In this document: positions 7,982 through 16,585 of the stretch, one piece after another
How positions within the stretch are numbered: the first letter of the stretch is position 1
How the letters are laid out: every line of letters begins with the position of its first letter
Assembly (NCBI GenBank): GCA_021805735.1
Contig: JAJZEE010000040.1
Coordinates: forward strand, 1 to 32,580
Source of the DNA: Bacillota bacterium
Lineage (GTDB): Bacteria > Bacillota > Bacilli > Alicyclobacillales > SLC66
Length of the DNA stretch: 32,580 nt
Direction of reading: 5' to 3'
Notes under the pieces: model-generated
Seen by the model: only the letters and a program-made list of their open reading frames with translations
What the model was told of the DNA's origin: nothing
The model's database searches: none
Made by a program: the position numbers and the translations under genes

Positions 7982-8923
7982 ATGGCGTGGTTCAAACTTG
8001 GGCTGGCAGGGAGTGACTCCCCACCCGTCCAACGAGAGAATACGAGAGGGTTGAAGCGCAGGACACGAGAGGCTTTGGCCGCGTACGCTTTGCTGGCTCC
8101 AGCTGTTTTGGGTTTGGTCACTTTCGTGGTGTTTCCCATGATATATGCCTTTTGGGTGAGCCTGCACCGATGGAACGCTTTGTCTTTACAGATGCCCTGG
8201 GTTGGCTTGCAAAATTATGTTTCATCGTTCCAGGATACAGATTGGCTGCAGGCACTTGAGAGAACGTTTCTGTATACCGTGATATTTGTGCCAAGTTTAT
8301 TTGTCATGTCTCTGATTCTAGCCCTTATTGTCAAGTCCGTTCCGCATTTGAGCGGCGTATTTCGAACCATGTTCTTCCTCCCCGTCGTAATGTCTCCGGC
8401 TATATCTGGAATTATATGGACACTGGTATACAGTGATCGGAATGGCCTCATCAACCGATACTTGGAGAAATTCGGGATTGATCCTGTGCATTGGCTCAGT
8501 TCCACTCATGTCGCCCTCGTCTCAGTTGTCATTGTAAGTGTTTGGCTGGGTATGGGTTACTTTATGATCATTTTTCTTGCGGGATTGCAGGACATTCCGA
8601 AGCAATACTACGAGGCGGCAAAAATCGACGGTGCAAGCAGTTGGCAGTCTTTCTGGTTCATCACACTCCCGAACTTGAGGCACACCAACATCTTTGTGCT
8701 CATCGTGTCCATCATTGGCTCGTTTCAAGTGTTTGACCAAATCATGTTGATGACGGGTGGAGGTCCCGCAAACTCCACAACGCTCGTTGTGCTGTATATC
8801 TTTCAACAGTCTTTTGAGCAGTACAATTTCGGTTACGCAGCAGCATTATCATTCATATTATTCATGATCATTCTGGTGTTTACCCTTCTGCAAGTGAAAT
8901 TCCTGCGAATCGATGAAGAGTAG
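7982..8923 (+). CDS. Sugar ABC transporter permease 1 (MalF/UgpA type)
   Basis: One of two membrane subunits of the importer. The ATG at 7982 follows GGAGGAGG by 9 nt; an upstream GTG at 7949 would lie inside the stem-loop and is rejected. About six membrane helices are visible, beginning with LAAYALLAPAVLGLVTFVVF. The cytoplasmic EAA loop reads YYEAAKIDGASSWQSFWFIT, which docks the ATPase. The C-terminal NSTTLVVLYIFQQSF segment is typical of the MalF-like partner. No ATPase gene lies in the operon, so a shared MsmX-like ATPase encoded elsewhere is expected. Confidence 0.93.
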   Translation: MAWFKLGLAGSDSPPVQRENTRGLKRRTREALAAYALLAPAVLGLVTFVVFPMIYAFWVSLHRWNALSLQMPWVGLQNYVSSFQDTDWLQALERTFLYTVIFVPSLFVMSLILALIVKSVPHLSGVFRTMFFLPVVMSPAISGIIWTLVYSDRNGLINRYLEKFGIDPVHWLSSTHVALVSVVIVSVWLGMGYFMIIFLAGLQDIPKQYYEAAKIDGASSWQSFWFITLPNLRHTNIFVLIVSIIGSFQVFDQIMLMTGGGPANSTTLVVLYIFQQSFEQYNFGYAAALSFILFMIILVFTLLQVKFLRIDEE

Positions 8924-8939
8924 GAGGTGCACGGCGACG

Positions 8940-9749
8940 ATGAAACGGAATTACTGGCTCTACATCCCGGCGATTCTTTTGTCCGTCAGCACGATATTTC
9001 CAGTCCTTTGGAACATCATGGGGGGCTTCAAGAACGCGAAGGAAGCGTCGAATTTCTCTGGTTCTCTGTTTCCCAAGCATCCCACTCTGAATAACTACAT
9101 TGAAATAATAAATTCCACGCCGTTTTTGCATTATATGTGGAACACCTTGGTATACGCGGGAAGCGTAACCATTGTGGCGTTGCTCATCGCAGCGATGGCG
9201 GGATATGCTCTTGCCCGCTTGGATTTTCCGGGCCGCCGCGCGATCCTCATCGGTATTCTCTCCACTATGATGATTCCGTTTTCGGTCATCATGATCCCTC
9301 TGTTTTTGATTGTAAAGTCCTTCGGCTGGGTGGACTCCCTGTGGGGGTTGATTGTTCCCAGTTTGTTCGGGGCCTTCAGTGTTTTTCTGTGCCGACAGTT
9401 TTTTATGGGACTTCCTCGTGAGCTGGAGGATGCTGGTAAGATAGACGGGCTGTCAATACTGGGAATTTTCTTCAGAATTGCGCTCCCGCTGTCGCGGCCG
9501 ATTCTCTATGCGCTTGCGATTTTCATCTTTCTGGCCAACTGGAACAGTTATCTGTGGCCTTTAATTCTCCTGCAGTCACAGAAAAACTGGGTGATATCGC
9601 TGGGTATTTCCTCTTTTTCGACGGACCACAGCACGCAATGGAATCTGGTCATGGCTGGAACCACGCTCGCCATTGTTCCAACCCTGATCCTATTCGCCCT
9701 TTTCCAGAGGAAACTGGTGGAAGGGATAAAGATGACAGGCGGCAAGTGA
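8940..9749 (+). CDS. Sugar ABC transporter permease 2 (MalG/UgpE type)
   Basis: The second membrane subunit. I chose the ATG at 8940: AGGAGG lies at 8922-8927, which gives a rather long spacer of 12 nt, while an upstream in-frame ATG at 8913 would overlap permease 1 and precedes that ribosome site. The protein has about six helices. Its EAA-loop equivalent is LEDAGKIDGLSILGIFFRIA, followed by LPLSRPILYALAIFIFLANW, and it ends in the standard VEGIKMTGGK of MalG-like permeases. It lies 16 bp after permease 1 in the same operon. Confidence 0.93.
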   Translation: MKRNYWLYIPAILLSVSTIFPVLWNIMGGFKNAKEASNFSGSLFPKHPTLNNYIEIINSTPFLHYMWNTLVYAGSVTIVALLIAAMAGYALARLDFPGRRAILIGILSTMMIPFSVIMIPLFLIVKSFGWVDSLWGLIVPSLFGAFSVFLCRQFFMGLPRELEDAGKIDGLSILGIFFRIALPLSRPILYALAIFIFLANWNSYLWPLILLQSQKNWVISLGISSFSTDHSTQWNLVMAGTTLAIVPTLILFALFQRKLVEGIKMTGGK

Positions 9750-9846
9750 GTCTGGTTCCGGTTTTGCGAGGAGGTGAATGTTGCAATCTACGGGTGACGA
9801 TGGACCAGTTTGAAATCACAAGCATCGTTGGAGGAGATCGATCAGC

Positions 9847-10938
9847 ATGACGGGGACATCACTGAGAAACTTGTGCCATGTTAGAAACCACAGGAGCAAG
9901 AGGGAGTCATCCTACGATAAAACGGGAGGGAACAAAGACTACAAAGAACTGATGCCCGGTCAGGCGATGGATATTTGCAACATCGCCGGGTCCGGATGCA
10001 TTACGCACATCTGGATCACCATGGCTTCGAAGGAACGAGAAATGGAACAGGCGCTCTATCGGAAAGTGGTGCTCCGCATGTTCTGGGATGGCGAGAAAAA
10101 CCCAAGCGTGCAAGCGCCAATCGGCGATTTCTTCGGCATGGGGCACGGCATCACGAAAAATTACTGGTCAGCCCCTCTGGCGATGAGCCCGGAGAACGGG
10201 CAGGCGTTAAATTCGTTCTTTGCGATGCCGTTTGGTTTTTCCGCCCGAATTCAAATCGAGTGCAACGCGGAGAGGCCTATCAAACTGTATTTTTACGTCG
10301 ACTATGAACTGTATGATATAGAGTCGGAGACTCCGCTCCGTTTTCATGCGATTTGGCGCAGGGAGATTACGAAGGGCATTCCTGACAACATCTCCAATGC
10401 CCTATATGAGTTTGGCGGCGAAAACAGAACGGGCGACCAGAACTATGTGCTGCTTGATGCGGTGGGAAAAGGGCATTATGTAGGGTGCAATCTTAACATT
10501 CACAACCTGCGTGCCACAAGGGAATGGAATTGGTATGGCGAGGGGGACGACATGATCTTTATCGATGGAGAATCCTGGCCTCCCTCTCTCCATGGAACGG
10601 GGATGGAAGATTACTTTAACACCGCCTGGTGTCCGCAGCAGGAATATTGCTCTCCGTATCACGGCATCGTGCTCGGAGGCGGGCCGAACTGGTCTGGAAA
10701 GATAAGTGTCTACCGATTCCATATCGAAGATCCGATCATGTTTGAAAAGTCCATTCGAGTGACGATCGAGCACGGCCACAACAACCACCGAAGTGATGAC
10801 TACTCCAGCACCGCCTACTGGTATCAAACGGAACCGCATAAGGACCATCCACTGATTCTGCCGGTGGACCAGCGCTTGCCGTTACCGGATATACTGCCTT
10901 TCAACACCCAGGATTTCAATGCTTGCTTTGACAATTAA
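9847..10938 (+). CDS. DUF2961 / GH172 glycoside hydrolase, intracellular
   Basis: A furanosidase-family enzyme. GH172 (formerly DUF2961) includes alpha-D-fructofuranosidase/difructose-anhydride enzymes and exo-D-arabinofuranosidases acting on D-arabinan. Family marks are SSYDKTGGNKDY near the N-terminus, GCITHIWITM, GDFFGMGHG, and GTGMEDYFNTAWCPQQEY, whose Glu254 lies in the conserved acidic motif of the family. No signal peptide is present, so it should act on imported oligosaccharides. GGAGGAG precedes the ATG by about 11 nt. Length (363) is normal. Placed after the permeases and before a GH183 protein, an arabinose-5-phosphate isomerase and a sugar kinase, it is best read as an exo-D-arabinofuranosidase; fructofuranosidase is the main alternative. 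Confidence 0.88.
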   Translation: MTGTSLRNLCHVRNHRSKRESSYDKTGGNKDYKELMPGQAMDICNIAGSGCITHIWITMASKEREMEQALYRKVVLRMFWDGEKNPSVQAPIGDFFGMGHGITKNYWSAPLAMSPENGQALNSFFAMPFGFSARIQIECNAERPIKLYFYVDYELYDIESETPLRFHAIWRREITKGIPDNISNALYEFGGENRTGDQNYVLLDAVGKGHYVGCNLNIHNLRATREWNWYGEGDDMIFIDGESWPPSLHGTGMEDYFNTAWCPQQEYCSPYHGIVLGGGPNWSGKISVYRFHIEDPIMFEKSIRVTIEHGHNNHRSDDYSSTAYWYQTEPHKDHPLILPVDQRLPLPDILPFNTQDFNACFDN

Positions 10939-10949
10939 AGGGGGTGGGC

Positions 10950-12080
10950 ATGATTTTGCTGCAAAAATTGCTTGTCGGTTCGCTGATCTCCGTCCTGAGT
11001 GTCGCTTCCTTTGCAGATTCCGACAGCGTGTTGTCCGTCAGGTTGACTGCGGGCAAACACGTTCCATTCGTGTTAAAAAAAGTGGTCGACGTGCAAAAAA
11101 TCGCGCAATTGACCGGGGCAGACTCGATCAACAAGACCGAGCGGTACGATGTGTATGGAGCAGATCTCGGTTCGATGTTTAATCAGGGAGATAAAACGTA
11201 CCTCGTTTTCGGGGACACGTTCGGCCTTCGTTCCCCCGGCATGACGGGCGGCGGGGGTCAGGACTGGAGATCCAACACGATGGCGTTTACTACTACCAGG
11301 AACCCTTCCCATGGGTTGAAGTTTGCCGGATGGATCACTGACGGTCGGGGCGATGCGAAAGAATTGTTGCCGTCTTTGAAGGTGGACAATGTGGAGATCA
11401 CAAAGATCCCGACGAACGGGGTGAGCGTGGGGAAAACGTTGTATCTCTATTACATGTCGGTCAGACATTTCGGTCCTCCCGGCGTGTGGAGCGCCAATTA
11501 TTCGGGGATCGCCAAATCGGTGGACAGCGGTCAAACATGGCAGTTCATCAAAGGTGCCAAATGGCCGGGCAACAGTAATTTCATCCAAGTCAGCGCCTAC
11601 AAAGTGAAGGTCAACGACCACCTGACGGAAATTTACTTTTGGGGCATTCCCGCAGGGCGGTTTGGCGGCGTGAAACTGATGCGGGTGAATGCAAGAGACA
11701 TCCAGGACATTGCCAAATATCGATATTTTGCCGGAACGAATGAAAACGGGCAACCGCTCTGGTCGCATCGGATGAGTCGCGCGGTGAAGATCGTGAACAA
11801 TCCTGTCGGGGAACTGTCGGTCATCTGGGATCCGTATCTCCAGCGGTGGATCATGATGTATCTGCAGGGGCGGGGCAATGTGGTCATGCGCGAAGGAATC
11901 ACGGAGTGGGGACCTTGGGGAAAGGCGATCACCGTGGCGACTCAGGAGCACTACCCAGGGCTTTACGGCCCCTTTATGAACCCGAGGTACATGGATAAAA
12001 ATGGTGAGTACATCTATTTCACCCTGTCAATGTGGGGTCCCTACAACGTCTTTTGGATGAAGGCAAAACTTGTGAAGTGA
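10950..12080 (+). CDS. Exported DUF4185 / GH183 protein, putative endo-D-arabinanase
   Basis: DUF4185 includes the mycobacterial-type endo-D-arabinanases classed as GH183. The ATG at 10950 follows AAAGGGGGTG; a GTG at 10944 falls inside that site. Residues 1-22 form a Sec signal peptide (LLQKLLVGSLISVLSVASFA), so the protein should be secreted. Family features include a beta-propeller-like pattern: YDVYGADLGSMFNQGDKTYL, VFGDTFGL, WRSNTMAFTT, SVDSGQTWQF, and a C-terminal PRYMDKNGEYIYFTLSMWGP. It starts 11 bp after the GH172 gene. The inferred job is to cut D-arabinan outside the cell into oligosaccharides for the ABC importer. Substrate is inferred from family and context. Confidence 0.82.
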   Translation: MILLQKLLVGSLISVLSVASFADSDSVLSVRLTAGKHVPFVLKKVVDVQKIAQLTGADSINKTERYDVYGADLGSMFNQGDKTYLVFGDTFGLRSPGMTGGGGQDWRSNTMAFTTTRNPSHGLKFAGWITDGRGDAKELLPSLKVDNVEITKIPTNGVSVGKTLYLYYMSVRHFGPPGVWSANYSGIAKSVDSGQTWQFIKGAKWPGNSNFIQVSAYKVKVNDHLTEIYFWGIPAGRFGGVKLMRVNARDIQDIAKYRYFAGTNENGQPLWSHRMSRAVKIVNNPVGELSVIWDPYLQRWIMMYLQGRGNVVMREGITEWGPWGKAITVATQEHYPGLYGPFMNPRYMDKNGEYIYFTLSMWGPYNVFWMKAKLVK

Positions 12081-12101
12081 TTCAGTTGGGGGAATCGCTC
12101 T

Positions 12102-12713
12102 ATGATTAAATCCATGGCTCGCGAGATTCTTGACTCACAACTTCAGGCAGTAACGAAAGTGACAGAGGTGTTGGATGATCACTTTGTCGGCGTCATCGAA
12201 CTGTTGGAATCGTGCACTGGCAAAGTGATCGTCTCAGGACTTGGGAAATCAGGCCACATTGGCAGAAAAATTGCGGCCACTTTGGCGTCGACAGGAACGC
12301 CCGCATTCTTTGTTCATGCGGCCGAGGCGCTCCACGGAGACTTGGGTATGATCAGTTCTTCAGATCTTCTGATCGCTATCTCCAACTCTGGAACATCTCC
12401 TGAGATTGTGTCCATGGCAAGACATGCCCGGTCATTTGCCGGAATGGTCATTGCCATGACATCCAATCCCTCATCGGAATTGGCACAGATGGCTGATCGG
12501 TTACTATTGTTGCCAAAAGTATCGGAATCAGATCTCTGGGGATTGGCGCCAACAAATTCTACCACAATAATGCTGGTGTTGGGTGACATCGTTGCAATCA
12601 CGTTGTCTCGGCGTAAAGGGTTCTCGCAGGAACAGTTTTTTCGCTCACATCCAGGAGGGGCGTTAGGGCAAACATTATTGAGTTTAGGCCTCATAGAGAA
12701 TGCAAAAAAATGA
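12102..12713 (+). CDS. kdsD: KdsD/GutQ-like D-arabinose-5-phosphate isomerase, SIS domain only
   Basis: A cytosolic SIS-domain sugar-phosphate isomerase expected to interconvert D-arabinose 5-phosphate and D-ribulose 5-phosphate. The match to KdsD/GutQ is strong along its length: GLGKSGHIGRKIAATLASTG, FFVHAAEALHGDLGMI, ISNSGTSPEIV, LAPTNSTTIMLVLGD, and SHPGGALGQ. At 203 residues it stops where KdsD enters its two CBS domains. GGGGGAA precedes the ATG by about 9 nt. In Gram-negatives this enzyme feeds Kdo synthesis; a Gram-positive has no Kdo, and the sugar-operon setting points to catabolism. It ends in a run of seven A residues followed by TGA, treated as a separate feature. Confidence 0.88.
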   Translation: MIKSMAREILDSQLQAVTKVTEVLDDHFVGVIELLESCTGKVIVSGLGKSGHIGRKIAATLASTGTPAFFVHAAEALHGDLGMISSSDLLIAISNSGTSPEIVSMARHARSFAGMVIAMTSNPSSELAQMADRLLLLPKVSESDLWGLAPTNSTTIMLVLGDIVAITLSRRKGFSQEQFFRSHPGGALGQTLLSLGLIENAKK

Positions 12714-12793
12714 GCCTTTTGGGAAAGACAATGGTGCGTTCCGATGACATGTCACCCTATGCCAATGGGCTCGTCAGAGTGGGGGTTCCGTAG
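12710..12793 (+). CDS. 27-codon frame after the isomerase, possible frameshift extension or coupled peptide
   Basis: The ATG overlaps the isomerase TGA as ATGA and directly follows A7. In the -1 frame the isomerase would continue through LLGKTMVRSDDMSP to a TAG. That stretch vaguely recalls the linker into the CBS region of KdsD (LLRVNDIM-type). It may be a remnant of lost CBS domains, a slippage product or chance. Product and function are unknown. Confidence 0.2.
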   Translation: MSLLGKTMVRSDDMSPYANGLVRVGVP

Positions 12794-12796
12794 TGG

Positions 12797-13726
12797 ATGC
12801 TTTATAATCCGATTGCCGTGGTGGGGAGTCTGATTGCGGATATCGTAATACAGGTGCCGAGATGGCCCAGTCCGGGCGAGACCATGTTCGGAGAGCAACT
12901 TGACCTGTTCCCTGGCGGGAAGGGTCTGAATCAGGCCATTGCGATCGCCCGTCAGGGTGTTGGTGTGACGTGTGTTGGTCAAGTGGGTGACGATGTATTT
13001 GGTCATACGCTCAGGGAAGCCATTCGGGCCGAGGAACTATCTGACGAACTGGTCTTCACAGCAGTCGCTGAGGGCAGTGGGGTGGGAATCCCATTTGTAT
13101 TTCCAAATGGGGAGAACGCCATCGTGTTGCTGCCCAGAGCAAATATGGCACTGAGTGCAGACCATATTTTGCAGGCGCGCCCGGCGCTTGAGTCGGCAAG
13201 GATTCTGCTGTTGCAGTTGGAGATACCGGATCACGCAGCAAGGTTGGCGGCGAGCATAGTTGCTGAACGAGGTGGAACGGTGATTCTGGACCCGGCTCCA
13301 TTTCGATCGTTGGACGATGAGTTAATGAGGCATGTGACGATACTCACGCCGAATCAAACGGAACTGGAGATGATGGTTGGGAACAGGGTCGGCTCGACAG
13401 ACGATATAAGGGCGGCATCCAGGAGGGTTCTGCAGCGGTATCCGTCACTACAAACGCTGATCGCTACCATGGGCGATCAGGGAGCCATGATTTCTACCAC
13501 AGACTCCAGTGTCTGGATTGCTGCTCACAAGGTAAACGCCATCGATCCCACTGCAGCAGGTGATGCGTTCAATGGTGTGCTGGCGACGAGATTGCTAAAG
13601 GGTGAGTCGCTGGAAGCGGCGAGCCGATACGCGTGTGTGGCAGGGGCGCTGGCAGCCACAAGATTGGGCGCTGTGCCATCTCTGCCAACGTTCTCGGAGG
13701 TAGAGAGCGCCTACACGAAAATGTGA
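12797..13726 (+). CDS. PfkB/ribokinase-family sugar kinase, putative D-arabinose 5-kinase
   Basis: A cytosolic carbohydrate kinase of the ribokinase branch. Visible marks are the N-terminal sugar-binding GSLIADIV and FPGGKGLNQAIAIARQG (PfkB signature 1), TPNQTELEMM, the ATP-region TMGDQGAMI, and signature 2 DPTAAGDAFNG, with Asp256 as the catalytic base. Length (309) matches ribokinase. The ribosome site is weak (AGTGGGGG about 12 nt before the ATG). Ribokinase is known to act slowly on D-arabinose at the 5-OH. Last in an operon with a D-arabinose-5-phosphate isomerase, this protein probably supplies that isomerase's substrate. Ribose or another pentose is the alternative. Confidence 0.87.
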   Translation: MLYNPIAVVGSLIADIVIQVPRWPSPGETMFGEQLDLFPGGKGLNQAIAIARQGVGVTCVGQVGDDVFGHTLREAIRAEELSDELVFTAVAEGSGVGIPFVFPNGENAIVLLPRANMALSADHILQARPALESARILLLQLEIPDHAARLAASIVAERGGTVILDPAPFRSLDDELMRHVTILTPNQTELEMMVGNRVGSTDDIRAASRRVLQRYPSLQTLIATMGDQGAMISTTDSSVWIAAHKVNAIDPTAAGDAFNGVLATRLLKGESLEAASRYACVAGALAATRLGAVPSLPTFSEVESAYTKM

Positions 13727-14054
13727 GTTGGATGCCACGGTGAAGGCACATTGGGGAACAATCATGTTTCAGAACCCAATAAAAGAATAAATACCCTCCC
13801 GAACGAAGAAAACTGCAAAATAGATGACCTGCAGAATTGATTGTCTCAGGGCATCAGGGAAGGTTGGCGATTTTTCGGGATAGCACCTTCTGATTACCCG
13901 AGTTACAATTTTCTACCTCGAGCTGGCTTGGCCTTGGTTCACGTAAGAGAGGGGGTGTCGTCACCCCTCGTGTTTCTCCATATATGACACCGATAAACGC
14001 AGAAAATTAGACTACTTGCGCGCTTCTGGAGAATCTGATACACCATAAACAGAG
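13727..14054 (+). other. Gap with a GC hairpin after the sugar operon
   Basis: No gene is visible. GGGGTG (13952-13957) and CACCCC (13962-13967) form a 6-bp stem with a TCGT tetraloop, followed by a moderately T-rich TCGTGTTTCTCC. It could terminate the sugar operon weakly or sit in the leader of the next gene. The rest is AT-rich and should contain the promoter of the diguanylate cyclase, which I cannot place with confidence. Confidence 0.4.
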
Positions 14055-15365
14055 ATGCAACGGAGCGAGAGGCGGTCGGTGAACTACTTGGAACGAGAAG
14101 ATTACCCGTATGAGCGAGCGTTGTTTGAATGCAGTGAAGAGCCGATCTTTCTGCTGGACCTGGCAGGGCACTGTCTGGATGTCAATCCAGCGGGTCGCTC
14201 GCTGTTCCGTATCCCGATTGACGAAATTCAGATAGGTTTCTTTTTCTCCCTTATCTCACCCGTGGATCTTGCGTCGGTGGAACGGGCGCTGCAGAGTGCG
14301 CGGCAGGTCAAGCAGACAACAGAAAGACTGACGCTGGTCGCTGGACCTGACGCGGTTCGTTGGCATGTGACGTATATTCCGGTCGTGGACGAAGATACCG
14401 TGCGCGCTGTCTACGTCATTTTGAGGAAACCGGATGTACCGGCAGCATTACTGTCGAAAGGCGAGACACTACAACTCATCGAAGAAAATATCTCTGACTT
14501 TATCGCGGTTCTCGACACGCATGGAGTGATACGGTACGCATCCCCATCCCACGAAAAGATATTTGGAATTCCGGTTTCCGAAGTGCTGGGTAAGCGCGCG
14601 GTTGACTTAGTGCACCCGGAAGACGCGGCATTTGTCCAGGAGCGGATGATGGAACTCCTTCGGCAGGAAGTGTATGAGGAGCCTGTCGAGATTCGGTACA
14701 AAAATCGTGATGGTTTGTGGCTTATGACCGAAATTCGTGGAAACCCTATTGTTCAAGGCGATAGTGTAACCTCTATCGTGATCGTCGCCCGTGAAGTCAG
14801 TCGGCGTAAACAAGCGGAGTCATTCATCCACTATATGGCATATCACGACTTACTGACGGGACTGCCGAACCGTTTGGCCTTCTCCGAGAAACTGGCGAAA
14901 TCGATAGACGGTTCGCGCCCGAGTGATAGTATGACTGCGCTGATCATGCTTGATCTCGATGGATTCAAGCAGGTGAACGATACGAGCGGACATGCCGTGG
15001 GAGATCAGCTTCTCCAGGCCGTTGCGGTGCTCCTTACGGAAACGGTGGGTCCATTTGGATTTGTGGCGCGTCTTGCAGGAGATGAATTCGTCATTGTTGT
15101 TCCCTCCGTTAGCGTAGTAAAGGATGTCTCAGACGTCGCGCATGCCATTTTGGACGCATTTCAGACAAGCCTACTGTTGAATGAAGAGGAGTTTCTACTG
15201 ACGGGCAGTATCGGAATCAGTGTACACCCGATACACGGAACAACCGTAGACACCCTGTTGACGAGAGCGGATCAAGCACTATATGTTGCAAAGGGCCTGG
15301 GCAAAAATCAATACGCCATCGCGGATGACTGGAGTCTGTCCATGACGGAAGCGCTAGACCTATAG
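14055..15365 (+). CDS. PAS-PAS-GGDEF diguanylate cyclase
   Basis: A predicted soluble c-di-GMP synthase. Two PAS folds are visible: about 18-125 (EEPIFLLDLAGHCLDVNPAG) and about 135-255 (DFIAVLDTHGVIRYASPSHE, ending in the PAC-type EIRYKNRDGLWLMTEIRG). The GGDEF domain (about 262-425) begins YHDLLTGLPNRLAFSE and has LDLDGFKQVNDTSGHAVGDQ and an active-site motif AGDEF, a variant usually still active. No RxxD inhibitory site is present before it. No membrane helices are seen. The ATG at 14055 lacks a clear ribosome site; a GTG at 14079 after GAGAGG is a fair alternative start. It is flanked by gaps and is probably a single gene. Confidence 0.9.
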   Translation: MQRSERRSVNYLEREDYPYERALFECSEEPIFLLDLAGHCLDVNPAGRSLFRIPIDEIQIGFFFSLISPVDLASVERALQSARQVKQTTERLTLVAGPDAVRWHVTYIPVVDEDTVRAVYVILRKPDVPAALLSKGETLQLIEENISDFIAVLDTHGVIRYASPSHEKIFGIPVSEVLGKRAVDLVHPEDAAFVQERMMELLRQEVYEEPVEIRYKNRDGLWLMTEIRGNPIVQGDSVTSIVIVAREVSRRKQAESFIHYMAYHDLLTGLPNRLAFSEKLAKSIDGSRPSDSMTALIMLDLDGFKQVNDTSGHAVGDQLLQAVAVLLTETVGPFGFVARLAGDEFVIVVPSVSVVKDVSDVAHAILDAFQTSLLLNEEEFLLTGSIGISVHPIHGTTVDTLLTRADQALYVAKGLGKNQYAIADDWSLSMTEALDL

Positions 15366-15469
15366 CTTGTAAAAGGATCAGACACGAATACATCCAAACG
15401 CGCGAGCAGATGCGCGGCCAAACAGGATGAGCCTTTACTCCAATAACCGAATGGAGTGTGGAGTGTAGA

Positions 15470-16585
15470 GTGAGTGAATATGTAAAACCTTCTGTGGCCG
15501 GTCTATTTGTGGGTTGCGGCGGGCTGGACTTTGGATTTCAGGCAACAGGTTACGAGATTGGATGGGCCAATGAATGGTCGGCAGATGCAGCCAAATCCTA
15601 CGCGCAACTGATTGGGCATGATGTTGTCGTCGGCGATATTTGGGATCATCTTGAGCAAATACCGCAAGTTGAAGTCATTGTGGGCGGGCCGCCTTGTCAG
15701 GCATTTTCCTTGGTTGGGAAGCGGCTGGAAGACGATCCTCGCGCCAAGCTGGTATTCGCTTTTGAGCAAGCTATTGAACGTGTAATGCCGCAAGCGTTCG
15801 TCATGGAGAATGTTCCGGGACTTATGGCGTCAAAAATCGATGGCCAACGACTCCCCATTCACCTCGCCGAACAATTCACACGATTAGGATATGAAGTTAC
15901 GATTCTAAGACTCGTTGCCACCGATTTCTTCGTGCCACAGAAACGACAGCGGGTCCTGATGGTGGGGCATCGTTTTCCACGGAGGGTGTTCAGTCTTATT
16001 GACTCGGTTACGTTCGCCCAGTTACTGGGTGACTCGGAGTTGCGGAAGCCGATTTCTGTGGCTGAAGCCCTTGATGACTTGCCTGCTCCCTTGGCCAAGG
16101 GGAGTAAAGCATCCGCCGCCTATTTGACGGCGCCCCATTCCGCCTACTCACGACTCATGCGCAGATCGGGTCAAACTGCCGTCACGCTGCAAGCGATGCC
16201 GACTATGTCATTGCTGGACCGTGAATTTGTCAGACACATTCCACCGGGCGGAAACTATACGAATATACCGGACTCGGTGGCCACCAAACGCATTTTATCG
16301 TTCAAGGCCACAGGCGGCAGAACAACCACTTATGGCCGACTCCATCCGGACAGGCCGGCGTACACCATCAACACTTATTTCAATCGTCCAAATGTAGGCG
16401 CAAATTATCACCATCAAGAAGAACGTCTCATCACCGTTCGAGAGGCTTTGCGGTTGCAGTCGTTCCCTGATCATTTCAGCCCCTATTACAGCAACCAGCG
16501 AAGCTTGCACATGCAGATTGGAAACGCTGTGCCGCCTCTGATGGCGCAAGCTCTCGCCGAGTCTTTAAGAGGGTTGTTTGTATGA
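15470..16585 (+). CDS. DNA (cytosine-5) methyltransferase
   Basis: A Dcm-type modification enzyme. Motif I is GLFVGCGGLDFGFQATG, motif IV is GGPPCQAFSLVGKR with the catalytic Cys76, then MENVPGL (motif VI), FVPQKRQRVLMVG (motif VIII), and GNAVPPLMAQALA (motif X) at the end. The target-recognition region is about 200-280. I place the start at GTG 15470, 6 nt after GGAG; a GTG at 15458 is in frame but precedes that site. The stop overlaps the next methyltransferase as ATGA, so the two are co-translated. The recognition sequence cannot be read from the protein. Confidence 0.93.
   Translation: MSEYVKPSVAGLFVGCGGLDFGFQATGYEIGWANEWSADAAKSYAQLIGHDVVVGDIWDHLEQIPQVEVIVGGPPCQAFSLVGKRLEDDPRAKLVFAFEQAIERVMPQAFVMENVPGLMASKIDGQRLPIHLAEQFTRLGYEVTILRLVATDFFVPQKRQRVLMVGHRFPRRVFSLIDSVTFAQLLGDSELRKPISVAEALDDLPAPLAKGSKASAAYLTAPHSAYSRLMRRSGQTAVTLQAMPTMSLLDREFVRHIPPGGNYTNIPDSVATKRILSFKATGGRTTTYGRLHPDRPAYTINTYFNRPNVGANYHHQEERLITVREALRLQSFPDHFSPYYSNQRSLHMQIGNAVPPLMAQALAESLRGLFV

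Noticed and set aside
9800-9850. 16-codon frame overlapping the GH172 start as ATGA
   Set aside because: It is very short and not protein-like; the GH172 gene has its own GGAGGAG. It could be a leader frame, but nothing supports this beyond position.
11073-11951. 292-codon open frame on the minus strand
   Set aside because: It lies wholly inside the GH183 gene, is rich in His, Arg and Pro as expected for an antisense shadow, and has no family resemblance.
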